Of a stretch of DNA of 64,000 nucleotides, positions 41,876 through 51,328 are shown one piece after another. Under the pieces are notes generated by a model. It ran no database searches, was not told the DNA's origin, and saw only the letters and a program-made list of their open reading frames with translations. The stretch is taken from positions 62,001 to 126,000 of the forward strand of contig CALESJ010000006.1 in the NCBI GenBank assembly GCA_937907025.1, in the 5' to 3' direction. Positions within the stretch are counted from its first letter, which is position 1. Every line of letters starts with the position of its first letter. The DNA is from an uncultured Faecalibacterium sp. (GTDB lineage: Bacteria; Bacillota; Clostridia; Oscillospirales; Ruminococcaceae). Made by a program: the position numbers and the translations under genes.

Positions 41876-43351
41876 ATGATGAAATTCTTGCAGAAGCTCG
41901 GCAAGGCGCTTATGCTGCCCGTTGCCGCGCTGCCCGTCTGCGGCATCCTGATGGGCCTGGGCTATGCACTGGCTCCGGCTGCCATGGGTGCTGAAGGCGC
42001 CACTACCGGCCTGGCTTACACGGTCGGTTTCATTCTGATCAAGGCCGGCGGCGCCCTGATCGACAACATGGCCTGGCTGTTCGCCGTTGGCGCTGCTGTT
42101 GGCCTGTCCGATGACCATGACGGTACGGCTGCTCTGGCCGGTCTGGTCAGCTACCTGATGATGACCCAGCTGCTGAGCGTGGGCGTCGTCAGCGCTCTGC
42201 CTTTCATGAACCTGGTGGAAGACACCTCCACCTACATTGCTTTCCAGAAGACCGCCGGCAACGCCTTCATCGGTATTCTGGCTGCCATCATCGGTGCTAC
42301 CTGCTACAACAAGTTCAAGCGCACCCAGCTGCCTGACTGGCTGGCCTTCTTCAGCGGCAAACGCTGCGTGGCCATCGTCACCGGCCTGGTTTCCATCGTT
42401 GTTTCCGTCATCCTGCTGTTCCTGTGGCCTCTGATCTTCAACGCTCTGGTCTGGGTCGGCGACGCCATCGTCGGCATGGGCGGCATCGGTGCTGGTCTGT
42501 ACGCTTTCTTCAACCGTCTGCTGATCCCCACCGGCCTGCATCACGCTCTGAACAACGTGTTCTGGTTCGATACCATCGGCCTGGGCGACCTGACCCATTA
42601 CTGGGCCGGTGAAACTTCCGCCGACGTGGGCTGGAGCCTCGGCATGTACATGTCCGGCTTCTTCCCCTGCATGATGTTCGGTATCCCCGGCGCTGCTCTG
42701 GCTATGGTCCACACCGCCAAGAACAAGAAGGCTGCTATCGGCCTGGTTGCTTCCGCCGCTATCTGCGCTTTCGTCTGCGGCGTTACCGAGCCCTTCGAAT
42801 TCGGCTTCATGTTCCTGTGCTTCCCCCTGTACGTTGTGTACGCTCTGCTGTACGGCATCTTCGCCGTCATCACCTACTACGTTGGTTTCCGTGCCGGCTT
42901 CATGTTCTCTGCCGGTGCCACTGACCTGGTCTTCTCCGCTTCTCTGCCGGCTGCTGCCAACACCTGGATGATCATTCCTCTGGGCATCGCCGCTTTCATC
43001 GTCTTCTATGTTGTGTTCCGTTTCGCCATCACCAAGTTCAACCTGGTCACCCCGGGCCGTGAAGATGAGGATGCCGAAGCTGCCGAATCCAACATCCAGC
43101 TGGCGAACAATGACTTCACCGCTATCGCTTCCGGCGTTCTGGCCGCTGTTGGCGGCAAGGGCAACGTGGCCAATGTTGACTATTGCGCCACCCGCCTGCG
43201 CTTCGAAGTGAAGGACAGCACCGCTGTCGATGAAAAGGCCGTCAAGGCTGCCGGCGCCGCCGGTGTCATCCGTCCCAGCAAGACTGCCTGCCAGGTCGTT
43301 ATCGGCCCGAAGGTGCAGTTCGTTTACGATGAGCTGAAGAAGATGCTGTAA
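41876..43351 (+). CDS. nagE: PTS N-acetylglucosamine-type transporter, EIICB
   Basis: A 491-residue phosphotransferase permease. The IIC domain (1-about 395, ten or so spans) has AGGALIDNMAWLFAVGAAVG, LIPTGLHHALNNVFWFDTIG and CGVTEPFEFGFMFL, all typical of glucose/GlcNAc permeases. The IIB domain follows, with the phosphorylated Cys in NVDYCATRLRFEV. No IIA domain is fused, so a separate IIA must supply phosphate. GlcNAc rather than glucose specificity is inferred from the adjacent nagB and nagA. The ATG at 41876 is 9 nt after AGGAGG. Confidence 0.93.
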   Translation: MMKFLQKLGKALMLPVAALPVCGILMGLGYALAPAAMGAEGATTGLAYTVGFILIKAGGALIDNMAWLFAVGAAVGLSDDHDGTAALAGLVSYLMMTQLLSVGVVSALPFMNLVEDTSTYIAFQKTAGNAFIGILAAIIGATCYNKFKRTQLPDWLAFFSGKRCVAIVTGLVSIVVSVILLFLWPLIFNALVWVGDAIVGMGGIGAGLYAFFNRLLIPTGLHHALNNVFWFDTIGLGDLTHYWAGETSADVGWSLGMYMSGFFPCMMFGIPGAALAMVHTAKNKKAAIGLVASAAICAFVCGVTEPFEFGFMFLCFPLYVVYALLYGIFAVITYYVGFRAGFMFSAGATDLVFSASLPAAANTWMIIPLGIAAFIVFYVVFRFAITKFNLVTPGREDEDAEAAESNIQLANNDFTAIASGVLAAVGGKGNVANVDYCATRLRFEVKDSTAVDEKAVKAAGAAGVIRPSKTACQVVIGPKVQFVYDELKKML

Positions 43352-43407
43352 TCTTCCCACACAGCCGTTTCGGGGCGGAGCCGCTGGTTCTCTCCGCTGT
43401 ATCTTCC

Positions 43408-43445
43408 GCCACGGGCGGGCGCTTGCCCGCCCGTGGCATTTTTTG
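43408..43445 (+). terminator. Terminator between nagE and nagB
   Basis: A perfect 13-bp stem GCCACGGGCGGGC/GCCCGCCCGTGGC with a 4-nt loop and a T6 tract. It separates nagE from nagB-nagA. Confidence 0.95.
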
Positions 43446-43533
43446 TGTGCAGCCCATCCCCTCCCCTGCCGGATTTTCGAGGTTTTGTATCCGTTTTATT
43501 CATGTATATCGCACAAAAACTCCGTTTCCTGCA

Positions 43534-43562
43534 TTGCCTTTTTTGTCCCGGATTGCTATACT
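43534..43562 (+). promoter_or_regulatory. Promoter of nagB-nagA
   Basis: TTGCCT (43534-43539), 17-nt spacer, TATACT (43557-43562). No copy of the nagE palindrome is visible here. Confidence 0.8.
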
Positions 43563-43614
43563 AAAAATAGCGATATTTTTCTTCCTGATTTTGATTTTCC
43601 GGAGGTTTATGACT

Positions 43615-44340
43615 ATGAAGATCATTCGTGCAAAAGACTACAAAGACATGTCCCGCAAGGCCGCCAACATCATTTCCGCCCAGGTCATCATGAAGCCCAA
43701 CTGCGTGCTGGGCTTGGCTACCGGCGGCACGCCTGTCGGCACCTACAAGCAGCTGATCGACTGGTACAACAAGGGCGACCTGGACTTTTCCGAAGTGACC
43801 ACCGTCAACCTGGACGAATACCGCGGCCTGCCCCGTGAAAATCCCCAGAGCTACTGGTACTTCATGCATGACAACCTGTTCAACCATGTGAACATCGATC
43901 CCAGCCGCATCAACCTGCCCGACGGCACCAACATGGATGCCGCTGCCGAGTGCGCCCGCTATGACGAAGTCATCCGCACCGTGGGCGGCATCGACCTGCA
44001 GCTGCTGGGCATCGGCCACGACGGCCACATCGGCTTCAACGAGCCGGGTTCCGCCTTTGAGCTGGGCACCCACTGCGTGGACCTGACCCAGGATACCATC
44101 GAAGCCAACAAGCGCTTCTTTGAGAGCATCGATGACGTGCCCCGTCAGGCTTACACCATGGGCATCAAGACCATCATGCAGGCCCGCAAGGTCCTGCTGG
44201 TTGCCAGCGGCAAGGATAAGGCTGCCATCGTGAAGAAGGCTTTCTTCGGTCCGGTCACCCCCGAAGTGCCCGCTTCCATCCTGCAGATGCATCCCGACTT
44301 CATCCTGGTGGGTGATGAGGAAGCTCTGAGCGAAATCTAA
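43615..44340 (+). CDS. nagB: Glucosamine-6-phosphate deaminase NagB
   Basis: A 241-residue enzyme converting glucosamine-6-phosphate to fructose-6-phosphate and ammonia. Motifs: LGLATGGTPVGTYKQL (phosphate loop), TVNLDEYRGLP with the catalytic Asp, and GIGHDGHIGFNEPGS with the His/Asp pair. The C-terminal regulatory tail of the 266-residue E. coli enzyme is missing, as in Bacillus. The ATG at 43615 is chosen because GGAGG is 9 nt before it; the ATG at 43609 is only 3 nt away. Confidence 0.97.
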   Translation: MKIIRAKDYKDMSRKAANIISAQVIMKPNCVLGLATGGTPVGTYKQLIDWYNKGDLDFSEVTTVNLDEYRGLPRENPQSYWYFMHDNLFNHVNIDPSRINLPDGTNMDAAAECARYDEVIRTVGGIDLQLLGIGHDGHIGFNEPGSAFELGTHCVDLTQDTIEANKRFFESIDDVPRQAYTMGIKTIMQARKVLLVASGKDKAAIVKKAFFGPVTPEVPASILQMHPDFILVGDEEALSEI

Positions 44341-44362
44341 ACCATCCAACCATTCTCCCCTG

Positions 44363-44384
44363 CCCCGCCGGGGCGGGGGTTTTT
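44363..44384 (+). terminator. Small hairpin between nagB and nagA
   Basis: CCCCGC/GCGGGG with a 4-nt loop then GTTTTT. The stem is 6 bp, so it may only reduce read-through into nagA. Confidence 0.45.
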
Positions 44385-44407
44385 AGCAGACAAGCGAGGA
44401 ACAAACT

Positions 44408-45538
44408 ATGATTATTCGCAATGCCAAGGTTTACACCCCGCAGCACACCTTTGCTGTGCAGGACCTGGTCATCCGTAATGGCCGCATTGTCCCCCACGCC
44501 AAGGCAGAGCCCGGCGAGCAGGTTATCGACGCCGACGGGCTGTATGCGCTGCCCGGTCTGGTAGACATTCATTTCCACGGCGCTGTCGGCCATGATTTTT
44601 GTGATGCCGACCCCGAAGGCCTGCAGGCCATCGCCGACTTTGAGGCCAGCAAGGGCGTGCTGGCCATCTGCCCCGCCACCATGACCTTCAGTGAGGAAAT
44701 CCTGAACGGCATCATGGACGTGGCCGCCGCCCACAAGAACGAGCGCGGCGCCGACCTGGTGGGCATCAACATGGAAGGCCCCTACATCAGCCCCAAGAAG
44801 GTGGGCGCCCAGAATCCCAAGTATGTCATGGGTGCCGATGCAGGCATGTTCCACCGCCTGAATGAGCGCTCCGGCGGTCTGATCAAGCTGGTGGATGTGG
44901 CCCCCGAAGAACCCGGCAACCTGGATTTCATCAAGGAATGCAGCAAGGAAGTGAGCATCTCCATCGCCCACACCTGCACTGATTACGACACCGCCAAGGC
45001 TGCTTTTGCCGCCGGTGCCAACCATATGACTCATCTGTACAACGCCATGCCCGGCATCAATCATCGTGAACCCGGCCCCATCATTGCAGCCCTGGAAGAA
45101 GGCGCCATGGTGGAACTGATCACCGACGGCGTCCACATTCACCCTGCGGTGGTGCGCTTCACCTTCAACACCTTCGGTGATGACCATGTGGTGCTGATTG
45201 CCGACAGCATGATGGCCTGCGGCCTGCCGGACGGCGCTTACAGCCTGGGCGGCCAGGCCGTGACGGTTCGCGGTCCCCGTGCCACCCTGACCGAGCATCC
45301 CGATACCATCGCCGGCAGCGCCACCTGCCTGTACGACTGCATGCGCCATGCGGTGCGGGAGATGGGCGTGCCTCTGGAGAGTGCCGTGCGTGCAGCTTCC
45401 GAGAACCCGGCCCGCTGCATCGGCATCGAAGCCGACTACGGCAGCCTGGCAGAGGGCCGCATCGGCAACGTCATTCTGGCCGATGCCGACCTGAATATCA
45501 AGACGGTCATCCGTCACGGCGAAGTTCTGGAAGGTTGA
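44408..45538 (+). CDS. nagA: N-acetylglucosamine-6-phosphate deacetylase NagA
   Basis: A 376-residue amidohydrolase that removes acetate from GlcNAc-6-P before NagB. Motifs: PGLVDIHFHGAVGHDF, NMEGPYISPKKVGAQ with the metal Glu, AHTCTDYDTAKAAFAAGANH, THLYNAMPGINHREPG, ELITDGVHIHP and the catalytic Asp in LIADSMMACGLPDG. Together with NagE and NagB it feeds GlcNAc, from the host mucin or the cell wall, into glycolysis. Confidence 0.97.
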   Translation: MIIRNAKVYTPQHTFAVQDLVIRNGRIVPHAKAEPGEQVIDADGLYALPGLVDIHFHGAVGHDFCDADPEGLQAIADFEASKGVLAICPATMTFSEEILNGIMDVAAAHKNERGADLVGINMEGPYISPKKVGAQNPKYVMGADAGMFHRLNERSGGLIKLVDVAPEEPGNLDFIKECSKEVSISIAHTCTDYDTAKAAFAAGANHMTHLYNAMPGINHREPGPIIAALEEGAMVELITDGVHIHPAVVRFTFNTFGDDHVVLIADSMMACGLPDGAYSLGGQAVTVRGPRATLTEHPDTIAGSATCLYDCMRHAVREMGVPLESAVRAASENPARCIGIEADYGSLAEGRIGNVILADADLNIKTVIRHGEVLEG

Positions 45539-45608
45539 TTATCCGGACTTTGGCAAATTTTCCCGACCGAAATGCGTGTTTTTTGTTGGTTTCGCCGTCT
45601 TTTCCCCT

Positions 45609-45637
45609 TGCGAAACCGGAAGAAATCGTATATAATG
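45609..45637 (+). promoter_or_regulatory. Promoter of ireB
   Basis: TTGCGA (45609-45614), 17-nt spacer, consensus TATAAT (45632-45637). Confidence 0.8.
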
Positions 45638-45683
45638 GGAAACAGAAATTCCAAAAACCAAGTTGATAAAGGGGGTTGTTGCC

Positions 45684-45938
45684 ATGGCGATTTCGGAACC
45701 GACTGCTGTCTTTTCGATCCACGACGATAAAGACCAGGAGATCAAACAGGTCATGATGCTGGTATACAGCGCGCTGGAGGAAAAGGGCTATAACCCCGTC
45801 AACCAGCTTGTGGGGTACATTCTTTCGGAAGATCCCACTTATATCACCACCTACAAGAATGCCCGCGCTCTGATCCGCCGCATTGACCGCGACGATCTGC
45901 TGCAGGCTCTGGTGCGTGACTACGTCAAGCGTGGCTGA
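45684..45938 (+). CDS. ireB: IreB family regulatory phosphoprotein (UPF0297)
   Basis: An 84-residue protein of the UPF0297/YrzL/IreB family. Conserved stretches are EIKQVMMLVYSALEEKGYNPVNQ, GYILSEDPTYITTYKNAR and DRDDLLQALVRDYV. In Enterococcus, IreB is a target of the Ser/Thr kinase IreK and affects cephalosporin resistance. The usual neighbours (alaS, ruvX) are not here. The ATG at 45684 follows AAAGGGGG by 8 nt. Confidence 0.93.
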   Translation: MAISEPTAVFSIHDDKDQEIKQVMMLVYSALEEKGYNPVNQLVGYILSEDPTYITTYKNARALIRRIDRDDLLQALVRDYVKRG

Positions 45939-45960
45939 GTCCGTTCTATCCGCAACAAAC

Positions 45961-45996
45961 AAAAACCGGACCGGGAAGTTTCCCGGTCCGGTTTTT
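45961..45996. terminator. Bidirectional terminator between ireB and dacA
   Basis: A perfect 16-bp inverted repeat, AAAAACCGGACCGGGA/TCCCGGTCCGGTTTTT, with a 4-nt loop; the flanking A and T runs serve both strands. Confidence 0.95.
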
Positions 45997-46009
45997 GTTT
46001 GGTTTATTT

Positions 46010-47347
46010 TCAGCGGGGACGCCGCTTGCCCATCTTTTTACCTTCTTCATTAAGAGCCATCAGCATGGCCACCACCCATACAAAGGCGTAGACCGCCACC
46101 GTGATCATGGTGATGATGACCACCACCTTGAAGTAGGTGGAACTGAAGAACTCACCCACGCGGGACATGGTGTACAGGACCTGATTGCGGGAAACATTGC
46201 TGCCCGCGATCAGGTCCACCGTACCCACTTCTTCCCCCTGGATGGAAACGGTCACGGTGCCTACCACATCCCCCTGGGTGATGGGGGCCGCCAGACTGTC
46301 CGGCAGGTGGAAGGTCTGCTGGGTCAGAGAGGCACCGCCGTCGGTGGGCAGCAGGGTCAACATATCATCCACCGGGTACAGCATAACGGTGTCCGCCTCG
46401 ATGGCGTACCGCACCGGCAGCTCCGAGATAGGCTGGGTGGTATCCAGAGCCGCCGTCACCGTGAAGGTATCAAAGGCCCAGTCCATCAGCTTGGCGGTTT
46501 CATACAGGGCTGGCTTATTGTCTATGGAAAGGGGACTGTGCAGCACCACACAAATGTAGCTGATGCCGTCCTTGGTGTGCCAGCTGGCAAAATTCTGCCA
46601 GTCGGACAGACTGCCGGTCTTGCCGCCCTGGGTATAATCCCGGTAATAATCACTGCCGGAAACCAGCATCTTGTCGGTCGTCAGGATGTTGTAAGGCGCA
46701 TCATGGGCGGTGGACGCCGGCATCTGGTAGGTGGTAGCCCCCGCCACCTCCACGAAGGCATCATAACTCATGGCTGCCCGCAGCAGCAGATACGCGTCCC
46801 GGGCGGTGACCACATTGCCGGTGTCCAGGCCACAGGGGTCGGTGAAGGTGGTCCCGGTACAGCCGATTGCCTTGGCCTCATCGTTCATCATGGCCACAAA
46901 GTTATCGATGCTGCCGCCGCCCATATAGTCGGCCACCATATAGGCCGCCTCGTTGGCGCTGGGCAGCAGCATGGCATACAGCAAGCTGCGCAGGGTATGG
47001 GTTTCGCCGCGCCGGATATCGGCGGTGGAGGCGTCTTTGCCGTACAGGATATCATAGATATAGCTTGGAGCGGTCACCGTGACCGTGTCCAGCTGATCCT
47101 GATAGGTTTTGAGCATCAGGATAATGGTCATCAGCTTGGTCAGGCTGGCGGCCTCCATGGAGGCTTCGCTGTTCTTTTCATAGACCACCAGGTTGGTGTC
47201 CAGGTTGACCACATAGGCCGCTTCAGCGGAGATCTCAAAGTCCGGGTCATAGCCCGACATAGCCGAAGCCGGCGCCGCCAGCAGGCAGGCCAGAATCAGC
47301 ACCGTCAGGCCCACGGCCAGACATTTTTTCAGGCGATGTAAATCCAT
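46010..47347 (-). CDS. dacA: D-alanyl-D-alanine carboxypeptidase, PBP5/DacA type
   Basis: A 445-residue low-molecular-weight penicillin-binding protein. A signal peptide ends near ASA (about residue 29). Catalytic motifs are SLTK (S68-K71), SAN (130-132) and KTG (243-245). A beta-rich domain follows at about 285-390, and a C-terminal membrane span (about 402-432) with a KKMGKRRPR tail anchors it, in place of the amphipathic helix of E. coli PBP5. It trims the terminal D-Ala of peptidoglycan stems. Monocistronic, with its own promoter. Confidence 0.94.
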   Translation of the reverse strand: MDLHRLKKCLAVGLTVLILACLLAAPASAMSGYDPDFEISAEAAYVVNLDTNLVVYEKNSEASMEAASLTKLMTIILMLKTYQDQLDTVTVTAPSYIYDILYGKDASTADIRRGETHTLRSLLYAMLLPSANEAAYMVADYMGGGSIDNFVAMMNDEAKAIGCTGTTFTDPCGLDTGNVVTARDAYLLLRAAMSYDAFVEVAGATTYQMPASTAHDAPYNILTTDKMLVSGSDYYRDYTQGGKTGSLSDWQNFASWHTKDGISYICVVLHSPLSIDNKPALYETAKLMDWAFDTFTVTAALDTTQPISELPVRYAIEADTVMLYPVDDMLTLLPTDGGASLTQQTFHLPDSLAAPITQGDVVGTVTVSIQGEEVGTVDLIAGSNVSRNQVLYTMSRVGEFFSSTYFKVVVIITMITVAVYAFVWVVAMLMALNEEGKKMGKRRPR

Positions 47348-47402
47348 ATGACGTTCCTTGGTTCACAGGTCATGCGGGCTGCGCACCCGCGAATACAGAT
47401 AT

Positions 47403-47431
47403 AGTATACCAAAAAGTTGGGCCGGGCACAA
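47403..47431 (-). promoter_or_regulatory. Promoter of dacA
   Basis: TTGTGC (47426-47431), 17-nt spacer, TATACT (47403-47408). Confidence 0.65.
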
Positions 47432-47441
47432 ATATCCTGCA

Positions 47442-49484
47442 TCAATTCATGGCACCTGCCGTGGCAAACAGCCGTTCCACCTCGTCCGAAAGCTCCCGGT
47501 GTTCCGGCAAAGCCAGGTTCGGGTCTTTGGTCAGCAGGTCTTTGGCCTCCTGCTGGGCCACTTTCAGAGTACGGGTATCCTGGACCAGATCCGCCACCCG
47601 CAGGGTCGGCAGACCGTGCTGGGCCTCCCCGAAGAAATCGCCGGGTCCGCGATGTTCCAGGTCGTACCGGGCCACCGCAAAGCCGTCAGAGGTGTGGCAA
47701 AGGAAGTGCAGGCGCTCTTTCACCGACTCGTTCTCGTTGTCTGAAATGAGGATGCAGCAGGAATCTGCCGCGCCCCGCCCTACGCGTCCGCGCAGCTGGT
47801 GCAGCGCGGACAAGCCGAACCGCTCGGCGTTCTCGATGACCATGACGGTGGCGTTGGGCACGTCCACGCCCACCTCAATGACAGTGGTGCTCACCAGCAC
47901 ATCCAGTTTGCCATCCTTGAACTGCTGCATGATTTCATCTTTTTCCTTGGGCTTGAGTTTCCCGTGCAGCAGGCCGATGCGCCGATGGGGCAGCAGAGCG
48001 CAGGCGGTGTCCTCGTAGTACTTTTTGACTGCCTTCATGCCCGCGTCCAGCTCGTTTTCCTCAATGGCCGGGCAGACGATGTACACCTGGTGACCAGCTT
48101 CGATCTGCTGGTCCAGGTAACCGTACATATCCCGCCGCTTTCGCCCGGTGATGAACCAGGTCTTGATGGGTTTGCGGCCGGGCGGCAGCTCGTCCAGCAC
48201 CGAAATATCCAGGTCCCCATACAGCAGCAGGCCCAATGTCCGGGGAATAGGTGTGGCGCTCATAACCAGCAGATGGGGGCTGCGGGCTTTGCCCACCAGC
48301 ACACCGCGCTGGCGCACGCCGAAACGATGCTGTTCGTCCACAATGGCCAGGCCCAGGTTCTTGAACACCACCTTATCGGTGAGCACCGCGTGGGTGCCCA
48401 CCACCAGACCGGCCCTTCCGTCCTCAATGGCGGCCAGGGCAATCCGGCGCTCAGCGGCTTTCATACCGCCCACCAGCAGGGTCACATTCACCCCAAAAGG
48501 CTCCAGGCGGTCTGCCAGTGTGGCAGCGTGCTGCCGGGCCAGGATCTCGGTGGGAGCCAGCAATGCGCTCTGCCAACCGTTCTGGGCCGCATACCAGATG
48601 GCTGCAGCCGCCACCAGGGTTTTGCCGCTGCCCACGTCGCCCTGCAGCAGACGGTTCATGGGCGTGTTGCGGCAGAGGTCGGCGGTGATTTCCTGGGTAG
48701 CCCGGCGCTGGGCCCCGGTGGGCTCATAGGGCAGGCTGCGCCAGAAGGGTTCCATATCCAACGGCCGCATGGGCGCGCCCGCCGCACAGCGGCCATGGCT
48801 GCGCAGCAGGAAGATGCCCAGCTGCAGGATGTACAATTCCTCAAAAATCAGGCGCCGACGGGCCGCAGCGGCTTCCTCGGTGCTGTGCGGCGCGTGGATG
48901 GCCCGCACAGACTCCGCCTTGGACGGCATGCGGTAGCGGGTCAGCAGCTCCGGCGGCAGCGGGTCCGGCAGGTCGGCGGCAGCGGGCAATGCAGCCTCCA
49001 CGCACCGGGCAATGCGGCCGGAAGGCAGCCCCTCGGTGGCGCCGTACACCGGCAGCAGCGGCGATGTGGACACCTGGGCCTCGGTGCGCACCAGCGGATG
49101 CAGGATCTCCCGCCGGGTCATGGTGCCGCCCACCCGGCCTTCAAAGTAATAGCTCTCCCCTATTTCCAGGTTCTGGGCCGCATAGGACGCATTGAACCAG
49201 GAAAGGTTCAGCGTACCGCTGTCATCGGCGGCCAATACTCGGGTCAGCACTCGGCCGCCCCGGATGCGACGGTCCGGCTCCCTCTGCAATACGGTAGCCC
49301 GCACACAGCAGTCCACATCGTAGGGCGCAGACGCCACGGTATACGGCTGGGAATAGTCGATATACCGGCGCGGATAATGCAGCAGCAGGTCCCGCACGGT
49401 AGAAATGCCCAGTTTTTCAAATTTTTTGGCAAAGCTGGGCCCGACACCCTTGAGATATTGGATGGAACCGTCCAGCGGCAGCAT
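47442..49484 (-). CDS. recG: ATP-dependent DNA helicase RecG
   Basis: A 680-residue helicase that remodels stalled forks and Holliday junctions. The wedge OB domain covers about 1-150 (LKGVGPSFAKKFEKLGI, VASAPYDVDCCVRATVLQ). Helicase motifs: Walker A GDVGSGKT (282-289), IVDEQHRFGVRQR, MSATPIPRTL, STTVIEVGVDVPNATVMVIE and LRGRVGRG. The C-terminal TRG-type segment is present. It ends only 11 nt past the dacA promoter region; upstream are fakA and yloU, the standard Bacillota neighbours. Confidence 0.97.
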   Translation of the reverse strand: MLPLDGSIQYLKGVGPSFAKKFEKLGISTVRDLLLHYPRRYIDYSQPYTVASAPYDVDCCVRATVLQREPDRRIRGGRVLTRVLAADDSGTLNLSWFNASYAAQNLEIGESYYFEGRVGGTMTRREILHPLVRTEAQVSTSPLLPVYGATEGLPSGRIARCVEAALPAAADLPDPLPPELLTRYRMPSKAESVRAIHAPHSTEEAAAARRRLIFEELYILQLGIFLLRSHGRCAAGAPMRPLDMEPFWRSLPYEPTGAQRRATQEITADLCRNTPMNRLLQGDVGSGKTLVAAAAIWYAAQNGWQSALLAPTEILARQHAATLADRLEPFGVNVTLLVGGMKAAERRIALAAIEDGRAGLVVGTHAVLTDKVVFKNLGLAIVDEQHRFGVRQRGVLVGKARSPHLLVMSATPIPRTLGLLLYGDLDISVLDELPPGRKPIKTWFITGRKRRDMYGYLDQQIEAGHQVYIVCPAIEENELDAGMKAVKKYYEDTACALLPHRRIGLLHGKLKPKEKDEIMQQFKDGKLDVLVSTTVIEVGVDVPNATVMVIENAERFGLSALHQLRGRVGRGAADSCCILISDNENESVKERLHFLCHTSDGFAVARYDLEHRGPGDFFGEAQHGLPTLRVADLVQDTRTLKVAQQEAKDLLTKDPNLALPEHRELSDEVERLFATAGAMN

Positions 49485-49531
49485 ATGCGGGACCTCCTTT
49501 CTTACAGAATGGGAAAATTTTACCCGATGTT

Positions 49532-49575
49532 AAAAAAGGACGAACCTGGCTTTTGGCACAAATTCGTCCTTTTTT
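49532..49575 (-). terminator. Terminator between fakA and recG
   Basis: A 13-bp inverted repeat AAAAAAGGACGAA/TTCGTCCTTTTTT (49532-49544, 49563-49575), 16 nt after the fakA stop. recG expression therefore depends on read-through or on a weak internal promoter. Confidence 0.88.
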
Positions 49576-49591
49576 GTGTTTATAAACCGTG

Positions 49592-51280
49592 TTATTCGAC
49601 CGAGATCATGTAGTAGTACACCGGCTGGCCGCCATGGATATGGCTGACCTCGATGTTGCCGCCGCACTTGGACTGCACCAGTTCGGTGGTGCGCTCGGCG
49701 TCGGCGTCATCCACGTCGCAGCCGGAAATGACGGTGATGAACTGGGTGTCCTTCTTGCGCATGGAGCGGGCCAGGCGGTAGGTCATCTTGGTGATGTCGG
49801 AACCGGTAGCCACGATCTTGCCGTTCTCCAGAGCCATGATCTCGCCCTTCTTGATGGGCTTGCCGTCGAACTCGCTGTCGCGGGCGGCGTAGGTGATCAG
49901 GCCGGTGGCCACCTTATCGGCAGCGGCCATCATGTTGACGGCGTTCTCGTCCGGCGTGGCATCCGGGTCAAAGTTCAGCATGGCGGTCATGCCCTGGGGC
50001 ACCGTGCGAGTGGGCAGGACCAGCACCTTGCGGTCGGCCAGCTTCTGGGCCTGTTCCGCCGCCATGATAATGTTCTTGTTATTGGGCAGAACCAGCACCG
50101 TCTGGGCCGGCACGCTCTGAATAGCAGCCAGGATGTTCTCAGTGGCCGGGTTCATGGTCTGACCGCCGGACACGACGGCATCCACGCCCAGGTCGCTGAA
50201 GACGGCACGCAGGCCCTCACCGGCAGCCACAGCCACAAAGCCGTAGGTGCGTTCCGGGTCAACGGCGGCGTACACGAACTCTTCCCCGGCGGCCTTGCCT
50301 TCGGCTTCCGCCTGCTTTTCCAGGCCCTTGCCCTGCTTCTGGCGGGCCAGGAACTGCTCGTGCATGTTCTCGATCTTGAAGTTGGTCAGGTAGCCGTACT
50401 TGATGGCCTCGCTGAGCATCATGCCGGGATCGGCGGTGTGCACATGGCAGTTGGCCACGTCGTCATCCTCAATGACCACCACGGAATCACCGTTGGATTC
50501 CAGGAAAGCACGCAGCTTGGCCACACTGGCGTTCTCGTTCTTGTGCAGCAGGAACTGGGTGCAGTAGCCGTTCTTGATGTCCTCGACCTTCATCAGGTCA
50601 TCGGCAAAAACGCCCTTGCCGGCGGATTCGCTGTTCAGCTTCGGCTTCGGGGCCACTTCCTCGCCGGTGACCATGCCGCGGCCTTCAAAGACCTGCTGCA
50701 TGCCTTCAAACACCAGCATAATACCCTGACCGCCGGCATCCACGACGCCGGCCTTCTTCAGCACAGGCAGCTGGTTGGGGGTGTCTTCCAGGGCGGCCTG
50801 ACCGGCAGCCATGACCTCGGCCCACAGAGCGGGCACTTCGGTGGCGGTGGAAGCGGCAGCGGCCTCGGCGGCCAGGCGGGTGACGGTGAGGATGGTACCT
50901 TCGGTGGGCTTCATGACGGCCTTGTACGCAGCCTCCACGCCCATCTGCAGCGCGTTGGCCAGGTCAGAGGCCTCGGCGTTGGTCTTGCCCTGCAGCGCCT
51001 TGGAGAAGCCGCGGAACAGCAAGCTGGTGATCACGCCGGAGTTGCCGCGGGCGCCGCGCAGCATGGCAGAAGCGGCAGCCTTGCTGGCTTCGGCCACGGT
51101 GCAGGTATCGGGCATGGCCTGCAGTTCCTGGGTGGCAGCCCCGATGGTCATGCTCATATTGGTACCGGTATCGCCGTCTGGCACGGGGAAGACGTTCAGC
51201 TCGTCCACCCGGACGCGCTGGTTGGCGATGTTGTTGGCGCCGGAAAGAATGGCGTCGCGCAGTGTTTTACCGTTGATCAT
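49592..51280 (-). CDS. fakA: Fatty acid kinase ATP-binding subunit FakA (DAK2 domain)
   Basis: A 562-residue protein. The N-terminal DAK2/DhaL-like ATP domain has ELNVFPVPDGDTGTNMSMT and AMLRGARGNSGVITS. The C-terminal FakA-specific domains include VDAVVSGGQTMNPATENIL, VLVLPNNKNIIMAAEQA and a terminal VSHIHGGQPVYYYMISVE. FakA phosphorylates fatty acids held by a FakB (DegV) protein; no fakB is in the window. Just upstream is the yloU-like gene. Confidence 0.93.
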   Translation of the reverse strand: MINGKTLRDAILSGANNIANQRVRVDELNVFPVPDGDTGTNMSMTIGAATQELQAMPDTCTVAEASKAAASAMLRGARGNSGVITSLLFRGFSKALQGKTNAEASDLANALQMGVEAAYKAVMKPTEGTILTVTRLAAEAAAASTATEVPALWAEVMAAGQAALEDTPNQLPVLKKAGVVDAGGQGIMLVFEGMQQVFEGRGMVTGEEVAPKPKLNSESAGKGVFADDLMKVEDIKNGYCTQFLLHKNENASVAKLRAFLESNGDSVVVIEDDDVANCHVHTADPGMMLSEAIKYGYLTNFKIENMHEQFLARQKQGKGLEKQAEAEGKAAGEEFVYAAVDPERTYGFVAVAAGEGLRAVFSDLGVDAVVSGGQTMNPATENILAAIQSVPAQTVLVLPNNKNIIMAAEQAQKLADRKVLVLPTRTVPQGMTAMLNFDPDATPDENAVNMMAAADKVATGLITYAARDSEFDGKPIKKGEIMALENGKIVATGSDITKMTYRLARSMRKKDTQFITVISGCDVDDADAERTTELVQSKCGGNIEVSHIHGGQPVYYYMISVE

Positions 51281-51328
51281 GTATTCTTACACCTCATTGT
51301 CTTACACTCTGTTCTGTTGGGCGGGGGT

